From: Lepturacanthus savala | Taxonomy: Eukaryota > Chordata > Actinopteri > Scombriformes > Trichiuridae | Assembly (NCBI GenBank): GCA_030544235.1 | Contig: CM060471.1 | Span: 5,412,348 to 5,476,347 of the forward strand | Length of the DNA stretch: 64,000 nucleotides | Direction of reading: 5' to 3' | In this document: one piece after another, positions 48,601 to 60,110 of the stretch | How the letters are laid out: each line of letters opens with the position of its first letter | How positions within the stretch are numbered: position 1 is the first letter of the stretch | Translations under genes and position numbers: made by a program | The notes under the pieces: model-generated | What the model was told of the DNA's origin: nothing | What the model saw: only the letters and a program-made list of their open reading frames with translations | The model's database searches: none

Positions 48601-51329
48601 TAGGTCCACTGCCTCTCCTAACGTCACTCTACTCCACTTGTAAGTAACTCTGTGCCTTGGAAAGAGCACCCATGACACTGCTAACCCATCACATGATGAG
48701 GGGAAATAGCCAGCTGCCCCTATCACCTGACCCGCTGGAGAAAATAACCAGGGGCGAAGATGCCATCAGCCTGGGAAGGAGATGTTGTGACTGCCGGGAT
48801 TAAACTACGGAGGCAGGCATTGGCCCTGAAGCCGTGTTTTTTAAGAGAGAAAACAAGACTCAAGATGTCCAGTGATTTCTATATATTACATCATCTGAAG
48901 TTGATAGAATTATACAGAATTCGTGAAGATAGGTGTCTTGATAAAATTAACTTGAGGCTCTTTCAATTAAGTCTGGAAAATGTGTGTGTCATTCAGTCTT
49001 GGCATATGTTTAATCAAAGGTTGAAGGGTAATTATCATAATCATTAAGTACATTTAGCCTCAGCCACAAGCCACCAGGGCATCTGTCATAGGGGACAAAA
49101 GACATTCTTCCAATTATCATTCATCCTAATTATATTATTGACATATTAGAGTCATACTTCAACCAAAATTGACACATTTTAACTGGAGAAACCTCATGTA
49201 ATATGTGAATAAAGAGAGAACTACACAGAACAAGTGTTTCCAACTAATTATCCTCCGATAACATAAGATTTATGTGAGAAAATGTGTTGTTTTTTTTCAT
49301 TTAGGTGGCTCAAAGCATGAATTCGACTGAGTCAAACCTGCACTGTGGCTGCTAGAAAGAAACACACCTGCTGAGCAACAGGCCACAAATGTGCATGCAC
49401 ACGCTGCATGTGTGTGGCATGCAGGACTACTGTATGACGCCACTGGTGCATATGTCACAGACCCAGGAGCTAATTTAGTCCTTCTCGAGTCGGCGGTGAT
49501 GACAGGAACACAACCTCAGCTACTCTGCACGTCAACAGGACAGGAACATGCAAATGTGTGAAAACCTCTAAATGTGTGCATCCTCTTAAACTCGTATCCA
49601 CCCTCATGTAGTTACCTACTCCTGCTATGCAGGGAGGTTACTAAAGCACAAATGTCCCATAAAAAAACACATTCGGTCCCATTTTAATTAAGGTTTATTT
49701 ATAAGGAGAATCCTCCGACAGCAGATGTCAACACATTGAAATAAAAGTGAATTTCCCAGCACAGCAATTTAGCCTTTATATTGAGAAGGAGAAGTTGTAT
49801 ATTTTGCTAGTTTAGGGATATGTGTGTTTGAAGCTTATCACCAACTACTGTCCAACTAATATCCAATATGACATTCCGACATCCGCCCGCTTTTCCATTG
49901 TACCCTATAGTCGGCTCCATCTCCACACAGATTGAATGTAAAGGTCATAAATCCGGAGGGTTCTCTCATGTGACACACACTCTAACACACATATGCCTGA
50001 GAGATCAGTGTAATTGGGATTTTACCATAGAATATGCAGCACATGTGCGCCACACGCCTTTTTTTCCTTGTGCGGCACATGACATGAGCAAATATCAGCT
50101 GCACTTTGAAGTTCAGCCAGATGATATTTGATCCATGTGTTGCAGGGAAACTCTCACGAATCCAGGAAACAAGAAGTAGAAGTAGGGAAGGAACGAAAAT
50201 GTTGAGATGGATCTTATGTTAGTTTTTATGTGAAATCTAGAAAACAAAATGCTGCTGCGATGAGCGTTGAGTGGAATATAAACAGCGGTGTGCTGTATGT
50301 GAAAGGCAGATCTGTTGATCTGCTGCTGACATACATGCACACAAGTTTATTATTGGGTTTTCTCTTTTAAGCTGACTCACAGGCATACTCATAGCGTTAA
50401 AGGTAACTTATTTACTGATCACCAGGTTCTCTGTTTGTTAGAGGTTGGCAGGCTGTGTCTTTTATTAACTTTTCCAAAGGAAAAAAAAAAAACAGGAGTT
50501 AAAGTGTAAAGACTGGGTCAACATAGAATACGAATCTTATGGGTCTAAGCAACTAGTCCTTTTTCATTTCTGTCTAGTTTGATGCCATTAAACAGAGTTA
50601 ACACTGCAAAAGTTGTCAGTATTAGGGTTAAAGCTACAGTAGAACTGATAAGATGGATCTTATTTAAAATAATGACTAGTCCATTGATATAACGATACTA
50701 GAAGAAACTATAATCTAAGACTATTGCACCATTACACTGACTAATTTAGAGCAGTCAGTTTCTAAGGTTCCTTATTCCATTCCATTCTTGCACATGACAT
50801 AAGACTCAAGTGTGATAGAGAACATGCTTATACCTTCAGTATAATATTACAGTTTCTGTTTAAACACTGCCCTGCTGTCTCTAATTGGAGATTTTTCAGC
50901 CACCATGTTTGTTTGTCCTGTGCAGAGGTTAAGGAACAAGGGGAAAAGATTTGTTTGCTGTTTGCGTGTCAGAGGTCGAATCATTCGGTCACAGCGGAGT
51001 AAAGGCAGGTTGACCTGACAGCATAGTTACTGAAATCAACACAACTGTCTCTCAGGAACAGGAGAAACTGAGACTTAAACTGAAAACTGGACTTAAATAC
51101 AAACACAGCTAACTAATGAATAGGGGATGGGTGACAAGCAGGAGAACAAGTGGAGCAGGCCAGGGCTCACCAGGCTGATGTAGAGCAGGTATGGAGGGGA
51201 AAACAAGCTGTGGGGGAATACAGGAACACAGGAGGGACACACAGAGCAAATAGACAAAAGCAAAACACAGATACTTATAGATAAATAATGATTGCTTCCC
51301 AAATCTGATATTTGTTGTTTCCTCCTGAC
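45660..51329. other. Long intergenic stretch, no gene recognised
   Basis: 5.7 kb with only short frames, small CA/TG stretches (46150-46170, 48220-48245) and no repeat family I can name. The 46,250-46,620 frame (123 codons, +) has no domain. Confidence 0.5.
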
Positions 51330-51833
51330 TTATGCTGCGTTCTATTGCACATGGAACTCAGAAAAATCTGAGTTGGACAGTTAAACTTCCAAGGAAAATG
51401 TGTTCCATTGTGCAAACTCTGAAAACATGGCCAGCCACAGTGAGGTGATGTTTGTTTGGATGTTTTCCAAGCATCAGAAAGAACTGTTGGGGACATACTA
51501 CATTAGCTACTTGGAAAGAAACATATGCTGTAAGACATAACTTGTGCTCTTTACTACAGCAGCAAGGGGAATCCTGTGAGCTGTGCAGATGTCAACTCCA
51601 CCACATTGTATTCCCTTTTCCATAATCCCCTACTCTTCCCTTTTACCTAAACATCTAGTTTGTAAATTAAGAAGCATTGTGTGATGCCATCTTACTTTGA
51701 CGCCATTCACTTCAACTTAGGCTGCCTGAGTTCCCAAGTCTGAATTCTGGGTTCTAGAGCTGTTCCATTGCACTTTTCGATTTAGAGGTCAGAATTTTCT
51801 GAGTTTTGACTGTAATGGAATGCAACATTAGGC
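51330..51833. mobile_element. MITE-like element with GCTGCGTTC / GAATGCAAC inverted ends
   Basis: It starts TTATGCTGCGTTCTATTGC and ends GTAATGGAATGCAACATTA, imperfect inverted complements. Near each end are further mirrored blocks (AACTCAGAAAAATCTGAGTT on the left; GAGTTCCCAAGTCTGAATTC and TCAGAATTTTCTGAGTTTTG on the right). No coding capacity. The family is common in fish and may be hAT-derived. The target duplication is unresolved. Confidence 0.6.
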
Positions 51834-52126
51834 ATAAGGAAGAAAAGAGTTTCTGACTTCTGGGTTTATTTCCCATAGAGACTGATCAGTAGAGTCAATT
51901 CCCATGATGCTCCAGGGCCTCCCATCATGCCCTGGGGAGATGAGAACATATAAAAGATTTAATTATTAAATAAAAAAAAAAACTGTCCTCACTTCAGCAC
52001 GACCACTCTGCACCACACAGCTATGACATCACATGAGAATTTTCCTGAGCTTTTCTGGCCATTTTTTGACAGATAAAAATACCATGACTTAAAAATATAA
52101 AATACAAGGATTTGTAATTCACAGTG

Positions 52127-52310
52127 TTATAGCTTGAGGTGTCATGTCAACTGTTTTACAGGCTTCTCTTTTATTATTGTGGTCTAAGGGAAAAATGCTT
52201 TTTGAGTTGTATAGGATTTTTTGTTGCAGTACCACGGGTAGCCACTGGGAAAAATTGCCGTGCTGCTGAGAGGTGATACCCTATCCAGGTTTTTTAATAC
52301 ATCCATGTCA
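52127..52310 (+). repeat. Dispersed repeat shared with 9157-9290
   Basis: It has the same ordered blocks as the 9157 copy (TGTGGTCTAAGGGAAAAA, TTGTTGCAGTACCA, GCCACTGGGAAAA, GCTGCTGAGAGG). It lies about 170 bases before a minus-strand AGGTCC-family copy. Confidence 0.7.
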
Positions 52311-52479
52311 TGTACATTTGATATGTGAGCATCACTGTCTCACAGCCAAAGGTTGTCTTTTATTCAGAATTTTGGAAAACTTTTACCAAATAAAAAGCTG
52401 AACTCATTCTTGGTTAAGTATATATTTTTTTCAATTTAAATTTTGATGTTTTAAGTTGTTTTGTTTCTATATTAATATT

Positions 52480-52709
52480 TAATGAACCTCTCCTCTGAGT
52501 GACCGAGTGTGTGATGTGACTGTTTAGTTGTGACATCACTACCTCACTACAGTCCTGACAGCTGGTTTTAAGGTTTAGTTTCTGAATATGGGCTGTGTAT
52601 TCCTTCGTGGATTGAGAATTTTGGAACACAGGACAATATTTATTTAACACTGAGACCTTATAATCAAAAAGAGATTAACATTTCACTTTCTACCATATGG
52701 GACCTTTAA
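52480..52709 (-). mobile_element. TTAA/AGGTCC-family repeat, minus-strand copy
   Basis: On the minus strand it starts TTAAAGGTCCCATATGGTAG, followed by the shared blocks TTTTTGATTATAAGG, CTCAATCCACG, ATATTCAGAAACT and GTGATGTCACAACT. The other end is not clear. The segment at about 52440-52480 may belong to it. Confidence 0.75.
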
Positions 52710-53400
52710 CAGCTGCATGATTCAGGTTTTTATGAGCTATTTGAGAGCTTTTTGGTGGCCAGCAGCAGATCAGACTGCGGTTGTACTTGACAGCTTCCAG
52801 GTCTGGATGTGTGGAACTGTGTCAACAAGGCGTTTCTGACAAAAAAGCGAGCATTGCTCTGAATTCAACTTCCATAGATAAATAGTAACCTGCTTATTTT
52901 ACACAAAGAGCAAATAAAGCCAGACAGCTCAGCTCATGCAGACCAAATTAGGACATAAGGGAAATAATCTTTAGCTGTTGATGTCCAATGGGCTGAGTTC
53001 AAGACATGTTGGTGCAGACCTTCAACAGTCCTTAGTATATACTGTAAGTAGGAAGAGTGTTTTCTGGCATTAGAAGGGCTGACCATGGCGTTTGTTAATT
53101 GCTCATCCCTAATCTTCAGCCACACAGCTGTTTCAATGACTGTTTTGTTTATCCGCCCTCAAAAACACAAAAAAAAGCTAGAAACTATCTCTGCCGCGCA
53201 GTGAAGAGATGCCGCGCTCGCCAGCCAATAAATGAATTTGAATTTGATCGCCGGCTCATTTAGCAGAATGGGATTCGTGCTTAGCTGCAAGACAATTAGA
53301 GCCAATCAGCTATGAACACAGCCTTTCCATAAATCTTATTTTCAGACAGTGCTGCACAGAGTCCCATGGCTCATTCTGGTCTTACCTCAAACAAGACAAC

Positions 53401-53434
53401 CCCCCCCCACTACCACCACCACCACCACCCTCAC
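53401..53434. repeat. Poly(C) and (CCA)n tract
   Basis: C8 followed by about seven CCA-type units. Strand-asymmetric simple sequence. Confidence 0.85.
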
Positions 53435-53624
53435 CCCTTTCCCTAAAAGCAACGAGAGTATTGATTCTGCTGTGTGATAATTATAGCTTTCATTAACAGA
53501 GGCTGCAAAACAGAGCAGTCTCCCCTACAAGTCACTTCACCTCAAGGACATGTGTATGTGTGTGTGTGCTGTCTCCCCCTAAATATATGACAGTGGATCT
53601 ATTCAATGTCAAATGAATAGATTT

Positions 53625-53850
53625 AGAGCAGCTGGGCAGAAATGATTGAGAAGAACTTTTGCTGATTCGACCCGACCAACAGGACCTCGAAGCGTAGCCG
53701 TCTAATGTAGGCAGGTGTCAGACCCTGAAGGGCTCTGAAAATTATCATCAAATGTATTTTGCATTGATAGCATAAGGAGCTTTTAGAAAGCCTGCTGATC
53801 AAAAAATCTTTGGACAGGGCCACATGTAAAGGGAAGCAGTGATGTGTCAC
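53625..53850 (-). mobile_element. Possible LINE C-terminal fragment
   Basis: The minus frame reads IHLMIIFRALQGLTPAYI near its middle, like the conserved I-x-F-K-x-L-x-x-x-F-K-A-L-x-x-L-x-P-x-Y-I segment near the C-terminus of fish LINE ORF2 proteins. Support is weak and short. Confidence 0.3.
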
Positions 53851-53999
53851 TGGGCCAGGTTGAAGAGGGACTCACAAAAGCTGAAAAAGTCAGTGGTTCC
53901 CAGGGTTCCCCAAGAGGTCGTAGGCTGAATCTGAGGCCTCATGAGATCATTGACACAATGAGAATACTCAACATTATTTGATTTTTCGTCTCAACTTGA

Positions 54000-54180
54000 G
54001 GGTGGTAGAAGAATCACTCAGATATTTTGCTTAATTAAAATTACTCCATTACAAGTAAAAGTCTTGCACATAAAATCATATTTAAATAAAGGTACGTATG
54101 AATTATGAGCTTGATTTAGTTAAAGTATTGGAGTAAAAGTACAAGCTAATGTAGCATCAGTGCAGCAGCATGTTCTTGTG
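54000..54180 (+). mobile_element. hAT-like AAGTACTCAG / AAGTAAAAGTA element fragment
   Basis: GGTGGTAGAAGAATCACTCAG, TCCATTACAAGTAAAAGTC and TAAAGTATTGGAGTAAAAGT show a left-end fragment of the family seen at 19900. A second hAT-like end (CAGTGGTTCTCATCCTTTTT) lies at about 54334. Confidence 0.6.
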
Positions 54181-54599
54181 GATACCGTTGCACAAGGAGT
54201 GTTGAAATATAGGATTATTGTACCAGAGACTCAAAATTATTGTATTTCTGCTGAAAATTATCATAAACCCATCAAAACCACAGTAACAAGCCCATTGATG
54301 TGCTGTACTTAAATATAGGGACTCAGTGGTGCAGTGGTTCTCATCCTTTTTTGAGCCTCCTGTGTCTTCCCCATCTTCCCCTAAAAACACTTGATGAAGA
54401 TGGTGATAATAATAGAAATATGATTATTATTATTATTATTTGTGTTTTATGGTAGGATGCTGCCAGGTAACTGAATACAATGGTGTAGAAAGCAATTTAA
54501 ATGTGGGGTAATATACATAACGTATATGTATGAGTAGCTGTCATTTCCTGTATTCTGGAGGCATTTAGGTGTTTTGACACATTGATTGGGCTATACTGC

Positions 54600-54866
54600 T
54601 ATACTGGATACACCCCAGATGGTCGCCAGCCAATTGTGGGGCACACACACCATTCACTCACACACTCACACCTAGGGGCAATTTACCTGAGCATGTTTTT
54701 GGACTGTGGGAGGAAGCCGGAGTACCCGGTGAAAACCCACACAGACACGGGGAGAACATGCAAACTCCACACATAAAGGTCCCAGACCCAGGACCAAGGA
54801 GGTCTTGAACCTGTGACCTTCTTGCTGTGAGGCAACAGCGCTAACCCCTGCACCACCGTGTCGCCC
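54600..54866 (-). mobile_element. tRNA-derived SINE, minus strand, 3' truncated
   Basis: On the minus strand it starts GGGCGACACGGTGGTGCAGG, then GTTAGCGCTGTTGCC (A-box-like) and AGGTTCAAGACC (B-box-like), then the shared body (GTGGAGTTTGCATGTTCTCC, GGGTACTCCGGCTTCCTCC). It is the same family as 34440-35143. It loses the tail near 54600, at GGTCGCCAGCCAATTG. Confidence 0.75.
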
Positions 54867-56819
54867 ATCCTGGTCATATGACATCATAAATTGCATATCT
54901 TAAAAAAAGCCCCCTTTTTAAGCCTAGCTGTAAAAGCATATATTTCATATCACAGCCTTTTAGAAAAAATAGGATAGAGTAATTTTCTATATGGCAACAT
55001 TATGTAATAGAGATTTAACAAGATTCCCTATGCTGGTCAGGTTGGTATTTGGTCACAAAGCAAAATACTGGTAATTCATTCATTCAATATTTGTACTGAC
55101 ATGACTGACATTACTGACATATTGACTGACACAGTAGCACATATTGCTGCTACTGTGGCTAAAAAGCAACAAAAAAGTAGACATTGGAAGATACATCTTA
55201 AAGCAGTAACAGGTCAGACAGGCCAGGAGAGACACATAGAGACTGAGGGGAAATAAACTAGAATTTTTTCTTTTCTTTTTTTTTGGTGTCTGTCTGGTTT
55301 TGAATCATCTGCAGCACTGAGGGGCCGGTACCTTCAGCACAGGAAGGAGCCGGCTGAGGCTGAGGAGGAACATTGGGATTCAGCTCCAGTCGCCTTCCTC
55401 TGTTTTCTATTCCGTCTGTGTGGAGCTCAGAGAGGAGGAGAGATAGACTGTTCTCTGTATCAGCACTCCGGAGGCTGCCAGCTTCTCTGTGGCACGGAAT
55501 AAGCTTCTCTTCTGTATGTGCACAGTCAGACCTGCCCGATGTATGCGGCTTTATATCAACGTTGCTTCTGCTGCTAGTGTGTGTGCATGCTGATTCAGTA
55601 ACGCACGGTGACACAGCATCTGAAAGCCTGCAGCCTCATAGTACAGGGAGCAAAGAACTGCCTTATGAGAAACATATGCTTCAATGCACCACGACTAACC
55701 TTGTCAAAGGAACTGTTTGTTTTTGTTTTGGGCTATCTCCAATGTGTGTGTGTGTGTGTGTGTGTGGGTGTGTTAAGAGGAGGTACATCATCCCTCCACA
55801 GCAAGCCACCCTTGGGTTACTGCAGTATTTCTCTCTCTCACGATCTTCCAAGTAATTGTATCAGACATAAACACGCAGACAGGCTTGCTTGCATATGCAC
55901 ACACTGGGCTGACTGACCGACACACACACGCACACATGCACATACACGGGACAGATGTGCAGGCTTGAATGACCCGTTGTTTCTGAACGGTTGCTAAAAA
56001 AAGCATCTCTCCCCCGCTCTGAGTTGATGGAATTGCATAATGAGTGTGATGTCAGCATTGTTCTTCCCACGGTAACAAGTGACGCCGATGGCAACCGGAG
56101 GCGAGCGTACGGTGGCAGGGGGTGGGGGGTGTTTGCGGGAGTGTCAGCAGAGAGAAAAAAAAAGCATAGCAAGAGCATGAAGGAAAGTCAAAGCTGCAGT
56201 TGAGTGAGATTTCACGTCACAACATCAGCCTTTAATCCCAAATTGAATCAGTGTAAAAAAAAAACAAGGGGTAAAATGAAGACTCAGACATTTTCAGAAT
56301 TTACAGCTAATATATAACTAACCGGGAAACAAAGGGCCATAAAGGCCCCAGACTAACGCTCTAACTAACGAAGTTGGGACACTTCCAGGAAATGGATTAG
56401 AGGAGGAATGGTGAAACTGAAGCAGTTGAAGTGGAGAAATCCTGACTTTCAGCCTCCATGGATCGAGCTAGAAAAAACAAGAAGCAAGAAACTCTTGTGT
56501 TTAAACCTGAATTGTCAGTCGTCTTCTTTCCCCTCTTTCTAAATATAGTCCATAGTGTTGTGCCACTGGAACACACCTCTGATCCTCCTAAGGATCTGTC
56601 TCAGTCAGGGGTGGCATGAATAAGAGGCTTTTGCCATTAACGAAGGTCACAGGACAGTTATGGATTTATGGAGGCCACCTTGTTATTAACTGTCATATAA
56701 GGAAGCTCAGCCATTCATTTTCATATGGGCCATGTGGTGCAGCTGACTTTCAATGCATCTGTGTTTTAAAGAGGCATTGATTTATTTCTTTTGGCTGGTG
56801 GAGATCAAATAACTTAATT
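54867..56819. other. Intergenic, no gene recognised
   Basis: Frames of 118-160 codons at 55258-55855 on both strands overlap each other and pass through TG repeats, and neither has a domain. Short TG tract at 55744-55772. Confidence 0.5.
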
Positions 56820-56910
56820 TTAAAGGTGTATAAGATTTAGTGGTATTTAGCTGCATCTAGCACAACAGACTTGGCAGAAATGGAATATAATATTCATGCT
56901 TGTGTTTTAA
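56820..56910 (+). mobile_element. Short deleted copy of the TTAA/GGTATAGTGTGTA family
   Basis: It starts TTAAAGGTGTATAAGATTTAG. It then carries the usual tail block in the opposite sense (CTTGGCAGAAATGGAATATAA) and ends at TTAA 56907-56910. It is only 91 bases, so it is an internally deleted or rearranged derivative. Another repeat head (AAAGGGGCCCTATTATT) begins right after it. Confidence 0.6.
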
Positions 56911-58463
56911 AGGGGCCCTATTATTAGTCACAGTGATGGATATGATGCTTGTGTGTAAATATTTAGATCTCTGGTGTTCCTGCTAACACATTAAATGTGA
57001 AACAAGACCACCCACTCATTCTCTTGTGGTCTGGTCCTCTGGTCCTGTGATGCTGCTGAAACCTGAGTGAACACAAGCCATTTAGAAATAATGTCACAAC
57101 AGGAGTGGAAATTAATGGTAACAGCCCTGGATCCATGTAGCCGCACCCTCGGTTCAGACTGCTTGTACTTGACCTCTGTTGACCCCAGCTCTCTGAGGAA
57201 GAGAGGGGGGTTTCATAGTGAGTGTATGAGAAGGCAATCTGTATTGCTGCTACAGGTCTAACGAGCAGCTTGTGGAAGTTAAAAGAGACTAATTAGACCA
57301 CGAAAATTCAAATATTAAACTGGGAAAATTTGAAATTAAGGCCTTTTAAATAAATCTCTGGTCCAGTCAGCACCAACCTCTGAGGGAAATATCAGGCTCT
57401 TTAGCTGCTAAATGCACCTTTGTGTTAATCAGTCATTATGTCTGCTGTTGTAGTAAAAAATAATAATTAGACACATGTTTTTCCCAAGCATACAACAAAT
57501 ATTAATGGAATAACAATGGTAGTCGACTTCAATTAACAAACAGCAACATTCATTTGGCATAATCAGTAAAATAAAAGGGCTCATTGTAAACAAAACTATA
57601 GAGCAGGATCCATGTGATATAAACACAGATTTAAATTAAGAGTGGAATAAAAGAAGCATACATAGAAGAGCTGATTGTAAAAACAAAATGATTACAAAAG
57701 TGATGTTTGAAATTGAAGCAGGAAGGAGCAAAATAAAGATGCTGTTCAGTTGGGTTGTGGGAAATGTAGGATTTCTTTGGAGCTTGACCCATTATTTTCA
57801 TTCCATTTCATAGGAAGACAATATGTTAGAGCCAATATCATAACAGAAAAGAACAATAGCATGTGGGGCTGTTGGTAATCAATTCCCAAAGGAGTCTGTT
57901 ATGTTCTCTGAAGATGTGCCTTTTGGAAGCCTATTATTTCCTCCAGCTCAGCTGATGGAAACATATCTAATTTGATATTGTATCCCAGCTCTGACTGGGT
58001 GATTAGAGTTGCCAGTTACACTGATCTGCCCTGTTAGCAGAGGAATTTCCCCCATTAACAGATTTTAGCCATAAATTATGAAGTTAAATAGTCTTTTTAC
58101 TTGTACTTTGTAAAAATTGTAAAAAAAAAAAAATTGTAGAATTATAGTATTATAAATAATATATATTATAATATTTATAAATGACTTTAGAATAAAAATA
58201 TTGTGTTCCATGAGGGTGCTGTAAATCCACATCCTCACCTTCAATAAGTGCTGCAGTGTAACTTTATCTCTGCGTTGGCATTTTACATGATAGAGTCAAA
58301 GTGCAGCAGTAATGTAATCACAGTGCAGTAAAAGTCACAAGGCAGCGCAGATCACAATGTGTTGATACAGTAAACTGCCTCTCAAGACATCCACAGTATC
58401 TCTGTCAACAGGTTTAGAGCTGGAAAAACAAACTGATAAAGAGGTCTTTAAGCAAAACACACA

Positions 58464-58495
<32 letters not shown>

Positions 58496-58866
58496 TACAC
58501 ACACAATGTATTACCTTGTGGTTCCTCCGAGCCCTCACGCAATCATCTCACTGCGAGAGACACCATGGGTGGCGACACCATTATATTTTGGTCACATTAA
58601 AAAGGATGGAGCGTGCTGATCTGGAGAAATAGCTGTCTAATTACCGCGTAGGAAAGGAGAACTAATGAGTGTAAGCTCTGGAATGCAGCAGGAGGGGGAA
58701 GTGGATGCTGAGGCCTCCATTGTTCAGCACTGGAGAATCTGACTTCAGAAACAGCCTAATTCAAAAGAATCTGGAAGCCTGCACAGGTTAAAAAAAAAAA
58801 ACACATGTTACAGCCTGATTAGATCAAGTCCTAGCTTAGACAGCATAGACAGCTGCATTACATGTA
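56911..58866. other. Intergenic, no gene recognised
   Basis: It holds an AT-rich stretch (58,080-58,210) and the (CA)n tract at 58457. No coding domain. Confidence 0.55.
58457..58505. repeat. (CA)n microsatellite with two T interruptions
   Basis: About 24 CA-type units broken by CAT at about 58470 and 58496. Confidence 0.95.
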
Positions 58867-59083
58867 CTTAACAATATTATTGAAGCCCTGGACAATTATC
58901 AGCACCACTCTGCACTTTTCATAGACCTTTCTAAAGCCTTTGATTCAGTCAGTCGTGGTATTTTGCTGGAAAAGAACTATATGCTCGATTGGAGTAGATG
59001 AATAGTCCATTAAATTGTTGGATGGTTTTATGACTGGGTAGAACTCAGGCAGTAGTTTTCAATGGTTCCAAGTTGAGTCTCCC
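58867..59083 (+). mobile_element. LINE reverse-transcriptase fragment, + strand
   Basis: The frame through 58870-58985 reads EALDNYQHHSALFIDLSKAF followed by DSVSRGILLE, the A-motif region (LFIDLSKAFD) of non-LTR reverse transcriptases. It then breaks at stops. About 70 codons are recognisable. It is of a different type from the L2-like copies. A TTAA element follows directly. Confidence 0.65.
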
Positions 59084-59180
59084 TTAAAGGTAAAATGTGT
59101 AAGATTTAGCGTTATATAGCTGAACAGACACATTCATAAGTATGTTTAATTAGTATATAATTCAATCAAAATAGAATTGT
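59084..59180 (+). mobile_element. Fragment of the TTAA/GGTATAGTGTGTA family
   Basis: It starts TTAAAGGTAAAATGTGTAAG, followed by inverted tail sequence (CATTCATAAGTATGTTTAAT). The right end is uncertain. It directly follows a LINE reverse-transcriptase fragment. Confidence 0.55.
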
Positions 59181-59826
59181 CAGTTTTATCTGCACTGGGA
59201 GCAGGCCTCCTATAATAAATAATTAACCAGCCAAAGAAGGTGTTTAAAGTGAAATGCTGGAATGTATTTTCCTCCCTCTGCAGCTCCACCGCTGTCTCAG
59301 ATCCCTTTTTTCTGTTTCATATTGTGACAGCAGTTAAAAAAGAGCAGGCGCTGATTTATTTTGGCGTTACAGACTACAGTGCTGTTGTTGACTTAAATCC
59401 CCCTTGTGGTGCAATCAGTGTAATCCGTTTTATTGCTTCCAATCAAGCCAGACAGCAGGCCTGTCTCAGGACCCGGTGCTGCCAGCGTGTTGTCGGGGTC
59501 CAAACTTACATTGTCATGATGGATTGTGTAAATACTCGGTTACTCGGAGGATTGGAAATAGCGGGAGAGCAAACACCGCTGTGCAAGTGTCTCCCCGGCT
59601 CTGACGTGAGCACATTGACGTCATGCCTCTTACACTGTGTGCACAGCAGCAGGCGAATGTAATCATGTCCCGCCTGCTCACACACACACACACACACACT
59701 GAACAAGATGTGTTTTTCATCTCTTGCTCAGCTTGCCTCTTTTTACTTTTTAATGTTTAGCTGAAGCCTAGTGAGATAAGACCAAATATAGCAGAGGAGC
59801 AAGAGGGCATGAGTGAGTCATCGGGA

Positions 59827-59827
59827 T

Positions 59828-59888
<61 letters not shown>
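59827..59888. repeat. (TG)n microsatellite
   Basis: About 31 TG units, the first separated by TATG. Confidence 0.95.
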
Positions 59889-59891
<3 letters not shown>

Positions 59892-59957
59892 CTGCATGTG
59901 TCAGTTTAATTGATTGAATTACTGAATTACATATTTTTTTGCAGAATCAACAAGGTA

Positions 59958-60110
59958 TTAAAGGGCCAGTTCACCCAAAATATGAAAATAACAAACGTCT
60001 TTTCTTACTTACCTGTTGTGGTCAGATTTAGAGAAATTCATCTATTGAACTTCTGCCTCCTCCACAGAACAACAGAAGTCAATGTGATTCTATTAATGCA
60101 TATTTTCTTG
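59958..60110 (+). mobile_element. TTAA/AGGGCCAGTTCACCC-family fragment
   Basis: It starts TTAAAGGGCCAGTTCACCCA, followed by TTTTCTTACTTACCTGTTGTG and a stretch with CTTCTGCCTCCTCCACAG. This is a recognisable teleost repeat head. The distal part is missing. Related sequence (TATCTAGCCGTGCAGTTAG) is at about 5397-5440. Confidence 0.6.

Noticed and set aside
55258..55855. Overlapping frames of 118 (minus) and 160 (plus) codons
   Set aside because: They overlap in opposite directions, the plus one runs through a TG microsatellite, and neither resembles a known family.
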